From a virus: 29,032 nt of DNA. The position numbers and the translations under genes were made by a program. This document shows, piece by piece, positions 1 through 5,972 of the stretch. Location: positions 1 to 29,032 of the IMG/VR virus record IMGVR_UViG_3300042691_015524; one strand, given 5' to 3'. Numbering within the stretch: the first letter of the stretch is position 1; each line of letters starts with the position of its first letter. The notes beneath the pieces are model-generated. The model was not told the DNA's origin. It did no database searches and worked only from the letters and a program-made list of their open reading frames with translations.

Positions 1-2
1 AC

Positions 3-203
3 AAATCAACAGAGCAAAATGGTGATTTCAAGAAGTGGACAGGTAAACAATACGCCCGTATCAAATCTAAACCCTCCTGCTCTAACTGCGGTAGTGAGTG
101 GGGGAATGTGTCCCCTATGGAACCGGACAACCCGAATAGCCTCCACTACTGCCAAGATTGTAAAACTGATTATCAAACAGATAATTGGGAAGACTTTATT
201 TAG
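3..203 (+). CDS. Zinc-ribbon-like protein, 5' end outside window
   Basis: Open frame running in from the left edge (third base is codon position 1) to TAG at 201-203; 66 residues are visible. It has two cysteine knuckles, CSNC and CQDC, about 30 residues apart, the spacing of a small zinc ribbon, and an acidic-aromatic C-terminus (NWEDFI). Phage proteins with such ribbons often bind nucleic acid, but no specific function can be given. No start is visible, so it is a C-terminal fragment. The next gene starts 14 bases later from what looks like its own leaderless promoter. The reading frame is convincing because the paired CxxC motifs are unlikely in a random frame. Confidence 0.7.
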   Translation, partial: KSTEQNGDFKKWTGKQYARIKSKPSCSNCGSEWGNVSPMEPDNPNSLHYCQDCKTDYQTDNWEDFI

Positions 204-205
204 GC

Positions 206-211
206 TAAACT
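206..211 (+). promoter_or_regulatory. -10 element TAAACT for a leaderless gene
   Basis: TAAACT ends six bases before the ATG at 218, which would place the transcription start at or next to the start codon. There is no Shine-Dalgarno sequence before that ATG. No clear -35 is seen. Confidence 0.45.
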
Positions 212-217
212 AGCGAT

Positions 218-484
218 ATGAACCAATACCCCCGAATTACCCGCCTGCTGGCCGCGCATGAGTCAGAAATGAACACTGAGCACTCGTACGCTGGTATTCC
301 CCACCGTATCGGTGGCGAAGATTTGGATAGTGTTCGCCGCCGAGTGCAGGATGTGGCAACCAATAATCCCGAATCTGACAGCGTAGATGTGGACCGGTTC
401 CTGATTGGGCATACCTTCCGTTTCCGCCACGCCATGCGCCGACGAAACCCCCAACTGTTTTACCCTGTGACTAAGGAGGGTTAA
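218..484 (+). CDS. Small unknown phage protein, PRIxRxLA family copy 1
   Basis: 88 residues, highly charged and Arg-rich, with no signal peptide or membrane segment. The N-terminus reads YPRITRLLAAHE, which is closely matched by the next gene (YPRIERLLALSR) and the one after it (LPRISRALAAHL). The three are therefore probably tandem paralogues that have diverged outside this motif. No Shine-Dalgarno precedes the ATG, but a TAAACT hexamer sits six bases upstream, so it is likely leaderless and first in a three-gene operon. The end of this gene contains the strong ribosome-binding site (AAGGAGGG) of the next gene. Function unknown. Confidence 0.75.
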   Translation: MNQYPRITRLLAAHESEMNTEHSYAGIPHRIGGEDLDSVRRRVQDVATNNPESDSVDVDRFLIGHTFRFRHAMRRRNPQLFYPVTKEG

Positions 485-486
485 TT

Positions 487-768
487 ATGGCATCGTATCC
501 TCGTATTGAGCGACTGTTGGCACTTTCCCGCGCCAACACCCGGACACGCGAAGATTATGAAACCAGTGGTGGCGCCCCTATTGACCCGGCTGGTTCTAGT
601 AGGCGAGTGTTCCACGATCCTGCCACCTACCCAGCCATATGGGACGCCACGGACCGGTTGGCGGCGGGTACGGCCTCGCCCAAGACACAACGAGAACTCT
701 CGTGGGCGTTTGCAAACCGCCATTATCTAAATAGGCGATACGGGCAGTACTACCCCTTTGGGAGATAA
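487..768 (+). CDS. Small unknown phage protein, PRIxRxLA family copy 2
   Basis: 93 residues, basic and aromatic at the C-terminus (RRYGQYYPFGR). ATG at 487 follows AAGGAGGG at 473-480 with good spacing, and the gene starts two bases after the stop of copy 1. It shares the N-terminal YPRIxRLLA motif with its upstream neighbour. Its C-terminal NRxY...YPF pattern loosely recalls the YDQPFSRED part of copy 3. No known domain is recognised. Translational coupling within a small operon is likely. Confidence 0.75.
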   Translation: MASYPRIERLLALSRANTRTREDYETSGGAPIDPAGSSRRVFHDPATYPAIWDATDRLAAGTASPKTQRELSWAFANRHYLNRRYGQYYPFGR

Positions 769-770
769 CT

Positions 771-1115
771 ATGGCAACTCGTGAGCAACACAACCAGCGG
801 ATTGGCCGCTCGGGCCTCCCCCGTATCTCCCGTGCACTTGCGGCACATTTGGAGAACACTCGTGAGCAACATGTTGAGGATTTAGACCTCAGCCCTTGGA
901 CTGACCCCGAGGACGCTGAAGAGGATTTTCGTATGACTCACTCCATCACTAGTGAGACCCGACAACGGGAGGGCTCGCGTATCCACGACCCCGTGGACGA
1001 GTATCAGGCTGAGCGCATGCTCCATAACTACCGTAAGAATCGTATCGTCGGATATGATCAGCCGTTCAGCCGTGAGGACATCCGAGACGCTTACAACTCC
1101 CGCTTTGACTACTGA
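771..1115 (+). CDS. Small unknown phage protein, PRIxRxLA family copy 3
   Basis: 114 residues, very rich in charged residues, with no membrane segment. The family motif is displaced inward (GLPRISRALAAHLENTREQH at about residues 15-34) by an N-terminal extension. Starts two bases after the stop of copy 2, with GGGAGA as ribosome-binding site. The end reads YDQPFSREDIRDAYNSRFDY, a probable helix. The family motif and the conserved order suggest the three proteins do related jobs, perhaps binding a common partner; this is inference. Confidence 0.75.
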   Translation: MATREQHNQRIGRSGLPRISRALAAHLENTREQHVEDLDLSPWTDPEDAEEDFRMTHSITSETRQREGSRIHDPVDEYQAERMLHNYRKNRIVGYDQPFSREDIRDAYNSRFDY

Positions 1116-1176
1116 CCGGTGATTAATTGGGATGACCTCGTGGGGGAGTGAAAAATTCGCCGCGTAATGGGCATGG

Positions 1177-1182
1177 TAAAAT
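1177..1182 (+). promoter_or_regulatory. Extended -10 TGGTAAAAT for a leaderless gene
   Basis: TAAAAT preceded by TGG (extended -10 form) ends six bases before ATG 1189, which has no ribosome-binding site. Almost the same GTAAAATA string recurs at 5255 and 5644, upstream of other genes. The 73-base gap 1116-1188 contains nothing else recognisable. Confidence 0.5.
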
Positions 1183-1188
1183 AAAGCC

Positions 1189-1968
1189 ATGCCGTACTTC
1201 GTCAGTCACGATCCGCACTCTTCAACGTACAACGCATACTTAGACCCCACTCGTGGCGATGGGGGCGTTGATGCCACCGCAAATATATGGCATCGTCCGG
1301 GTGACACCACAATGACTGTCGGTGTTGGTAAATGGTTATCGGGTGATCAATTCTATAAAGACACCGTTGGGGCTATTGCTGAAGACGGTGTTGCTAAGCA
1401 CATTATGGAACTTCAGGACACGAAGCGGGATTATGACAAAGGCGTACCGTTCTCGGAGTCCGATCTGACGTATTGGCATAAAGACGGTGTTTTCCGCCGC
1501 GCTGATAAAGACGATCAGTTGCAGTTGTTTGCTCATAACCCCCCGAAACCCTCATACGTTAACTACCTAGCCTCCCGTAATAACCCGGGCGCCAAGGTGG
1601 CCGCGATGACGATGCTGGGTATGGCCGATATGGACGTACGGGCAGAGACGGGGCACCCACTGGCCCCCTCGGACAACTTATCGGAACATAGCCTGCGTAT
1701 TGTGCGCCATTTGGGCGCTCGTGGAGCCGTAAATAAAGAAGACATCCCTACAAGCGAGAGTAATGATTTAAGTTTCTGGAACACCGCAGAAGAATTAGAT
1801 CAATCTGTTGATCTTGACGACGCCCGAGACCTCCCAGACTATTACACAGATGTATCCGACCGGGCCCGAGACGCCCGCAAGCACATTAAATCACTGCTCC
1901 GCCCCGCCAAGGCAACGCCCAAACCGCGGGGTCGCAAGCCTCAGCAACTGAAACTCTTTGAGGATTGA
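1189..1968 (+). CDS. Unknown phage protein with two beta-clamp-binding-like motifs, copy 1
   Basis: 259 residues, soluble. The central region is paralogous to the 2546-3241 product: both have a QLF motif followed by (A/K)H(N/T)PP(K/Q)P, a helical segment, then a DNLSEHS/SNLSGHS signature with xRGxV shortly after. Two pentapeptides, QLQLF (residues 110-114) and QLKLF (253-257, three residues from the C-terminus), match the general QLxLF form of bacterial sliding-clamp-binding peptides. The C-terminal tail is basic and Pro-rich, suggesting an exposed tail. The N-terminal ~100 residues differ from the paralogue. Predicted leaderless. No enzymatic motif is recognised; a DNA-replication-linked role is only a hypothesis. 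Confidence 0.75.
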   Translation: MPYFVSHDPHSSTYNAYLDPTRGDGGVDATANIWHRPGDTTMTVGVGKWLSGDQFYKDTVGAIAEDGVAKHIMELQDTKRDYDKGVPFSESDLTYWHKDGVFRRADKDDQLQLFAHNPPKPSYVNYLASRNNPGAKVAAMTMLGMADMDVRAETGHPLAPSDNLSEHSLRIVRHLGARGAVNKEDIPTSESNDLSFWNTAEELDQSVDLDDARDLPDYYTDVSDRARDARKHIKSLLRPAKATPKPRGRKPQQLKLFED

Positions 1969-1970
1969 CC

Positions 1971-2492
1971 ATGGCCGCACGAAGCAAACTCCACCAAACC
2001 CAGTTTGTTGATTTCTTCCATGCATCTCAGGACGAGTTCCCCCCGCATACAGCCATGCATAACCGCCGCCAGTATCTTTTCGGTGGCACCAAGGAGGCGG
2101 CTCTTGACCGCTCTGAGGTGGACGTAGATCGCCCGTACCTGCACCACTACCGCATTCCCCGTTCCATGATCCGCCCAGAGGTATGGGGGGATGACTTGCA
2201 CGAGCCGGATAAGAAATGGAGCATGGAAAACGTCCACCACCTCGCTGACGACCCCGGCCCGACCCTCTGGGAAGATGTGCCCGCTGATCCCGACAGCGTT
2301 AAACAGGGAGAGGTCATGCAGTACCGCAACCACCATGAGGATAAGGGCAGTATCTCGTACATCATCCACAAGCAAGACACCCGCCGTGGGGGGCCGATTT
2401 CTTATGTTGGGGTAACCAAACTGTTTGAGCCCCATGACTCTGAGAGCGACGATGGCGAGCGCGAGCCAATTAGGTGGCGTTCGTTCAAGTAA
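1971..2492 (+). CDS. Putative ADP-ribosyltransferase-fold protein
   Basis: 173 residues from ATG 1971, which follows GAGG with seven-base spacing; an in-frame TTG two codons earlier is less likely. The N-terminus has FFHAS (His17) followed about 20 residues later by LFGGTKEAALDR. This H-x-[GA]-[TS] ... FGT..AA pattern is seen in many phage proteins thought to adopt the ADP-ribosyltransferase fold. A later segment, YRNHHEDKGSISYII, also looks like a conserved phage signature. The catalytic Glu cannot be placed with confidence, so it may be inactive or unrelated. It sits between the two paralogues that carry clamp-like motifs. Confidence 0.6.
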   Translation: MAARSKLHQTQFVDFFHASQDEFPPHTAMHNRRQYLFGGTKEAALDRSEVDVDRPYLHHYRIPRSMIRPEVWGDDLHEPDKKWSMENVHHLADDPGPTLWEDVPADPDSVKQGEVMQYRNHHEDKGSISYIIHKQDTRRGGPISYVGVTKLFEPHDSESDDGEREPIRWRSFK

Positions 2493-2515
2493 GAGTTATC
2501 CACAGGCTGTTGTAC

Positions 2516-2521
2516 TAAAAT
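2516..2521 (+). promoter_or_regulatory. -10 element TAAAAT with upstream DnaA-box-like 9-mer
   Basis: TAAAAT lies 24 bases before ATG 2546, leaving a short leader containing AGGA as weak ribosome-binding site. The 9-mer TTATCCACA, identical to the strong DnaA box of Escherichia coli oriC, occupies 2496-2504, about where a -35 element would be. Confidence 0.4.
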
Positions 2522-2545
2522 GCCCGTGGGTAGATAGGATTAACT

Positions 2546-3241
2546 ATGGAATATAGACGTAACATAGAACGCTCAAAACGCTCCGGGCAACCAACGCAGG
2601 TAGAACTTGGAGTTTTTGAGGATCGCCCGGATTTAAAGACGGGTTGGGGCACTTCTGGTGGTGCGGTACAGGTCCATTCCGCATTGAGCATGATACGGGA
2701 ATCTGCCGAACCGGAGAAACTTCAAGAAATAAAACCCGACCCATCGGGAGAAAACCGCGTTGAACACATAAACGCGGCGCTTACTGTCTTAAACAGGGGA
2801 GTACACCCCGGGCAACAGCAACAACTCTTTAAGCACACACCTCCCCAGCCTGCCACCTATACCGTCCATTACTTAGCGGGTAGTCGTATTGGGCGCATCC
2901 ACTCTATGAACTTGCTGGGCATTGCCAAAAACATTGCCGATGAGCAGGGTATTGACATACGTCCCGATAGCAATCTTTCCGGACATAGCATGTCATTAGT
3001 AAAAAACTTGGCAGATCGCGGTGTTGTGCGCCCTAGTGATGTCCCAAAAACAACGGAGAACACATTAGATTTTGCGGAAAACCGCATAATTGGTAAGGAC
3101 AGTATTTACGAGGTATACAACGAGAGTATTCCCAAAGAAGAGATAGCGGCTGGACGACAAACCGTCCGTAATATCCTGAAGAGCACCCGCACCCCCAAAA
3201 CGCCCCCTCTCAATCCAGATCAGTTGCAATTAGACCTCTGA
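2546..3241 (+). CDS. Unknown phage protein with two beta-clamp-binding-like motifs, copy 2
   Basis: 231 residues, soluble. Paralogue of the 1189-1968 product from about residue 90 onward: QQQQLF (90-95) is followed by KHTPPQPA, then SNLSGHSMSLVKNLADRGVV. The protein ends exactly on QLQLDL (226-231), a hexapeptide resembling the second class of clamp-binding motif (QLxLxL). The N-terminal 85 residues are charged and unlike the first copy. An AGGA six bases before ATG is the likely ribosome-binding site. The intervening gene 1971-2492 suggests a duplication around it or an insertion between copies. No function is recognised. Confidence 0.75.
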   Translation: MEYRRNIERSKRSGQPTQVELGVFEDRPDLKTGWGTSGGAVQVHSALSMIRESAEPEKLQEIKPDPSGENRVEHINAALTVLNRGVHPGQQQQLFKHTPPQPATYTVHYLAGSRIGRIHSMNLLGIAKNIADEQGIDIRPDSNLSGHSMSLVKNLADRGVVRPSDVPKTTENTLDFAENRIIGKDSIYEVYNESIPKEEIAAGRQTVRNILKSTRTPKTPPLNPDQLQLDL

Positions 3242-3250
3242 CCAGCACTT

Positions 3251-3889
3251 ATGTCAGACATTCGGATACACCATTTCTACCATCTGTACGCAGACGGTAA
3301 CTGGCAATTGTGTGTGCCTGACCACATTCGCGCCTTGGTGCACTATGGGCTTTACTCCAACCTTGCATCATTGAATATTGGGTTTGTGGGGACCCCCGCA
3401 AACATCACCATGGCGCAGGAATACCTTACTCTGCACGGATTGACATTTAACGTGGCCGCAACCGCCCCCTCAGGGTGGGAGCAGGTAACGCTTGACCCCC
3501 TGTACGACAAGGCCAAAGAGGACCCAGATTCATACTTTGTGTACGCCCATACAAAAGGCGCGGCAAACTTTGCCACGATTAATGACCGGTGGCGTCTTGG
3601 TATGACCCGCGTCAACATTGTGGAGTGGGAGCGAGCGGTTCAGGCTTTGAAGGATGGGGCCACTACGGCGGGATGCCATTACTACCCAATAAACCCGGAT
3701 AACCCTAACCCTTTCTGGGGAGGTAATTTCTGGTGGGCCACCGGGGAGCACATCAACAAATTACAACGATGTGGGCGTAACCACCGCCACGAGGCTGAGG
3801 CATGGGTCGGCAGTATTAATACGGACCCGTTTTACCGCCCCCACGACCTGTGGCCCGTTGTTATTGGTACAGAGTGTCAGCCGTTTTGA
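3251..3889 (+). CDS. Glycosyltransferase-like protein
   Basis: 212 residues. It shows a set of signatures found in a bacterial and phage glycosyltransferase-like family related to capsule or rhamnan synthesis proteins: YAHTKGA near residue 97, a W-R-x-x-M helix about 15 residues later, then FWGGNFWWATGEHI (about 155-168) and a downstream basic HRHEAEAWVGS segment containing the E-x-W pair. These proteins are thought to move sugar residues on surface glycans. No transmembrane segment is seen. There is no good ribosome-binding site before ATG 3251; the preceding stop is nine bases upstream, so re-initiation is likely. It overlaps the minus-strand methyltransferase tail-to-tail by 13 bases. Confidence 0.7.
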   Translation: MSDIRIHHFYHLYADGNWQLCVPDHIRALVHYGLYSNLASLNIGFVGTPANITMAQEYLTLHGLTFNVAATAPSGWEQVTLDPLYDKAKEDPDSYFVYAHTKGAANFATINDRWRLGMTRVNIVEWERAVQALKDGATTAGCHYYPINPDNPNPFWGGNFWWATGEHINKLQRCGRNHRHEAEAWVGSINTDPFYRPHDLWPVVIGTECQPF

Positions 3890-4389
3890 TTATGATTTAT
3901 GGCCTCAACATAGAGGTCGCCATGATAGCGGTCAATAATTAAATCCATGAACTCCCATGAATTTTCCTGTAGCGCGGCCCGGAGGTCGTACGGGTCTACA
4001 TTTCCGTAAAACTCATCCTGAGGCATGCCCGGGGTACCCCACGCTGAGTGTGGTTCTCGGGGATCAGTAGCACAGGTTATGAGCAACACCCCTCGGTACT
4101 TAATTGCCCGTCCCAGAACCCCCAAGACAAGCCGGTAATCCGCTGGGGAAATGTGCTCAAACACCTCGGTGCACAGCCCCATGTCCCACTGGCGGTCAGG
4201 CACCCAAGTAGTTGCGTCTGCAACTATATCCACGCCGTCGCCCTTGATATGGTCCAGCGCCGTATAAGCCGCATTAGGCCAAAGGTCTCGGGGGCTTCCG
4301 TTAATGTTTCGGCCCCCAACGTCCAAAATAGACGAAGGATTTAACTCTTTAGCCCTATTACTCAAAAACGTCCATGCTTCTGTATGCAC
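3877..4389 (-). CDS. Class I SAM-dependent methyltransferase
   Basis: 170 residues, one of only two minus-strand genes supported here. Motif I is ILDVGGRN (about residues 20-27), the acidic end of strand 2 is TALDHIKGDG, then VDIVADAT, and motif IV is WDMGLCTEVFEH. This is the methyltransferase-11-like layout common in glycan-modification clusters. The start is GTG 4389, placed seven bases after a minus-strand TATACT, so probably leaderless. Convergent with and overlapping the glycosyltransferase gene, it may modify the same glycan, but the substrate is unknown. Expression would be independent of the + strand operons. Confidence 0.85.
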   Translation of the reverse strand: MHTEAWTFLSNRAKELNPSSILDVGGRNINGSPRDLWPNAAYTALDHIKGDGVDIVADATTWVPDRQWDMGLCTEVFEHISPADYRLVLGVLGRAIKYRGVLLITCATDPREPHSAWGTPGMPQDEFYGNVDPYDLRAALQENSWEFMDLIIDRYHGDLYVEAINHNQNG

Positions 4390-4396
4390 GGTTTTT

Positions 4397-4404
4397 AGTA
4401 TACT
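4397..4404. promoter_or_regulatory. Palindromic bidirectional -10 AGTATACT
   Basis: AGTATACT reads the same on both strands. On +, TATACT is followed by six bases and then ATG 4411. On -, TATACT is followed by seven bases and then GTG 4389. Neither start codon has a ribosome-binding site, and only 21 bases separate the two genes. This fits one shared element driving two divergent leaderless transcripts. No -35 is obvious on either side. Confidence 0.55.
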
Positions 4405-4410
4405 TGGTGC

Positions 4411-4656
4411 ATGAACGACATTACGAATTTCAAAGCCATCAGCATGCGAATTCTCGCAGTATTTGCCGCCTCCGCCCTCGGTGTGGTTGGTGCTGGCGCC
4501 ATCGCGGGAGTACCTTTGTGGAAAGCCTGCCTCATGGCCGGTATCGGCGGCATCTCCACGGTGATTGAGGGGTTGGCGCGTGCGTACATTGACGATGGTA
4601 AGTTGGATGTGAACGAGATCAACGCGGTGTTTGACAAGATTGAGAAAACTGAGTAA
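4411..4656 (+). CDS. Small membrane protein, possible holin or holin-like
   Basis: 81 residues with two hydrophobic stretches, about residues 12-32 (ILAVFAASALGVVGAGAIAG) and 34-54 (weaker, ACLMAGIGGISTVIEGLA), joined by a short turn. An acidic C-terminal helix follows: YIDDGKLDVNEINAVFDKIEKTE. Similar two-helix proteins with a conserved ARAYxDDGKL segment occur in actinophages near lysis genes; role unproven. Predicted leaderless from the shared AGTATACT element. The last codons (VNEINAVFDKIEKTE) are repeated, diverged, at 5206-5253 beyond the next gene. The stop overlaps the next start (TAATG). Confidence 0.75.
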   Translation: MNDITNFKAISMRILAVFAASALGVVGAGAIAGVPLWKACLMAGIGGISTVIEGLARAYIDDGKLDVNEINAVFDKIEKTE

Positions 4657-5204
4657 TGCCTGCTTACGAGTACATCAACAAAGATCAAGTCCTCTTCCAT
4701 GGAACCAGTGAACAGAACGTCCACAGCATTCTGAAGACTGGTTTGGAACCCTCCAGTGATCATGTCATTGCCGGGATTCCCGGTGTCTACTTAACTACAA
4801 GTGACGATACCGCCCGGGGGTGGGGAGACCATGTCATTACAGTTAGCCCCACTCGTCGCTTAAAGATACACGGAGACATTGAAGCCAACCCTCATCTTGA
4901 AAACCAACGCCGAACTACTCAGGCACTTCAGGATTATCATGATTTTGGTGCATCTGACCCACAGGAATGGTTGGAATACCATGGTGCTTATTATGGTCTG
5001 GACTCTTCTAAAAGAAGGCACCAAGAAGTACATGACTGGGCTAAAGACAATGCAAACACCGAGAATGTTGCTGACACTTTGTCAAGTTGGGGGTACCATG
5101 GCAACCGCGATAGTATTGCGTCACAAGACAGCACCCCGGATGTCACAATCTACAACCCCCGACATCTGCGTGTAACTGGCGTGAACGGCCCGTCTTTCAC
5201 ATAG
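4656..5204 (+). CDS. Putative ADP-ribosyltransferase-fold (PARP-like) protein, probable moron
   Basis: 182 residues. The N-terminal LFHGTSEQNVHSIL (His15) and GVYLTTSDDTARGWG (Tyr45) match the His and Tyr motifs of the H-Y-[E/x] ADP-ribosyltransferase and RNA 2'-phosphotransferase-like fold: HGTS, I..GL, YLT, A..WG. The C-terminal strand may be DVTIYNPRHLRV. The usual catalytic Glu of motif three is not evident, so activity is uncertain. The start overlaps the previous stop. The gene is flanked by two copies of the 48-bp 3' end of the upstream membrane-protein gene, which marks it as an inserted cassette. Possible targets, such as host or rival-phage proteins, are unknown. Confidence 0.7.
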   Translation: MPAYEYINKDQVLFHGTSEQNVHSILKTGLEPSSDHVIAGIPGVYLTTSDDTARGWGDHVITVSPTRRLKIHGDIEANPHLENQRRTTQALQDYHDFGASDPQEWLEYHGAYYGLDSSKRRHQEVHDWAKDNANTENVADTLSSWGYHGNRDSIASQDSTPDVTIYNPRHLRVTGVNGPSFT

Positions 5205-5205
5205 T

Positions 5206-5253
5206 GTGAACGAGATCAACAACGTGTTTGACAAGGTTGAGAAGTCGGACTAG
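5206..5253 (+). pseudogene. Duplicated 3' end of the 4411-4656 membrane-protein gene
   Basis: Sixteen codons, GTG to TAG, encode VNEINNVFDKVEKSD. They match VNEINAVFDKIEKTE at 4609-4656; I count 39 of 48 identical bases. It starts one base after the stop codon of the ADP-ribosyltransferase-like gene and has no start region of its own, so it is a stranded gene tail and not a gene. Confidence 0.8.
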
Positions 5254-5255
5254 GG

Positions 5256-5261
5256 TAAAAT
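5256..5261 (+). promoter_or_regulatory. -10 element TAAAAT (GGGTAAAATAG)
   Basis: TAAAAT directly after the stranded gene tail, in the same GTAAAATA context as 1176 and 5644. The predicted transcript would have a leader of about 75 bases, A-rich, with a GCCCATGGGC palindrome at 5274-5283, before the ATG at 5345. Confidence 0.45.
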
Positions 5262-5344
5262 AGAGAGCCGCAAAGCCCATGGGCAATTTCGGCACAAAAA
5301 ACACAAAAAGATGCATTAAAAGTAACATAAGAATTGAGGCACAA

Positions 5345-5629
5345 ATGTTCAACACCGTGAATAACAATGACATTAGAGAGCACATTGTCTCCATTACCGA
5401 CGACGCGGATGTGCTACTGATCGACGGTTTTGACGAAGCGATCATTGGCCTGACTAACCGGATCAACACCCCCACTCTGGCGGTGTACTCGTGGGAAGCC
5501 ATTGTCAACATCCTCGTAGAGCGCGATGGCCTTTCTCTGGACGAAGCCATGGAGTATGTAGATTTCAACATCCTTGGCGCATGGGTGGGAGAAAGAACAC
5601 CCATCGTTGTGATGCCTCTGGATATGTAG
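5345..5629 (+). CDS. Conserved small phage protein of unknown function
   Basis: 94 residues from ATG 5345, preceded by GAGG with good spacing. An in-frame ATG at 5279 would add 22 basic residues (GNFGTKNTKRCIKS...), but it sits inside a palindrome with no ribosome-binding site, so the shorter form is preferred. The body has the pattern DADVLLIDGFDEAIIG, then AVYSWEAIVNIL, then LDEAMEYVDFNILGAWVGERTP. I recognise this as a widespread small phage and bacterial protein pattern (AI-IG, VYS, EA-EY-xFN, GAxxGExTP) without an assigned role. Soluble, acidic. Confidence 0.8.
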   Translation: MFNTVNNNDIREHIVSITDDADVLLIDGFDEAIIGLTNRINTPTLAVYSWEAIVNILVERDGLSLDEAMEYVDFNILGAWVGERTPIVVMPLDM

Positions 5630-5644
5630 CCTCCAAAAATCGTG

Positions 5645-5650
5645 TAAAAT
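5645..5650 (+). promoter_or_regulatory. -10 element TAAAAT upstream of 5679 gene
   Basis: GTGTAAAATAAAA, about 28 bases before ATG 5679. The leader contains a strong GGAGG ribosome-binding site (ATGGAGGTTTAAAATG). Third member of the GTAAAATA promoter-like set. Confidence 0.45.
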
Positions 5651-5678
5651 AAAACCATCCGATCTATGGAGGTTTAAA

Positions 5679-5915
5679 ATGGCATACGATCACAGAGGCC
5701 GTCCGATTAACGATCCCCACATGCATGTGGTGGAGGCTATGCGTTCTCGCGCCCGCGCCGGTCGCTCTGGCCGCGCCATGTCCTTGGACACTGGCCGCGA
5801 GGGCTACGTTGACCCTGAGGACATGCATGGTTTCTCGTTTGTGGACGAGAACGAAGGTTACGATGACGAAGATTACGTCAACGACCCGTACAGCACCAAG
5901 GGCTACAACCGCTGA
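5679..5915 (+). CDS. Small acidic-tailed unknown protein
   Basis: 78 residues with a strong GGAGG ribosome-binding site seven bases before ATG. The N-terminal half is basic and Arg/Ala-rich (VVEAMRSRARAGRSGRAM). The C-terminal half is strongly acidic and aromatic (DENEGYDDEDYVNDPYSTKG). This charge split is common in small phage proteins that bind nucleic acid or a partner, but no family is recognised. It lies just before the tRNA gene and has its own predicted promoter. Confidence 0.75.
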   Translation: MAYDHRGRPINDPHMHVVEAMRSRARAGRSGRAMSLDTGREGYVDPEDMHGFSFVDENEGYDDEDYVNDPYSTKGYNR

Positions 5916-5925
5916 CTTTGCCTCT

Positions 5926-5954
5926 TTGACCTCGCACCACCCGGGCCTTATACT
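5926..5954 (+). promoter_or_regulatory. Sigma70-like promoter of the tRNA
   Basis: TTGACC (5926-5931), a 17-base spacer, then TATACT (5949-5954). The expected start, about seven bases downstream, is 5961, the first base of the tRNA. This is the best -35/-10 pair in the window. Confidence 0.65.
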
Positions 5955-5972
5955 GATGGTACCGGGTGGTGC
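5934..5972. repeat. 11-bp inverted repeat across the tRNA promoter
   Basis: GCACCACCCGG (5934-5944) and CCGGGTGGTGC (5962-5972) are perfect inverted copies separated by 17 bases that include the -10 element. The right arm lies inside the tRNA acceptor and D-stem. It could be an operator, or an RNA hairpin in read-through transcripts that would compete with tRNA folding. Confidence 0.6.
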
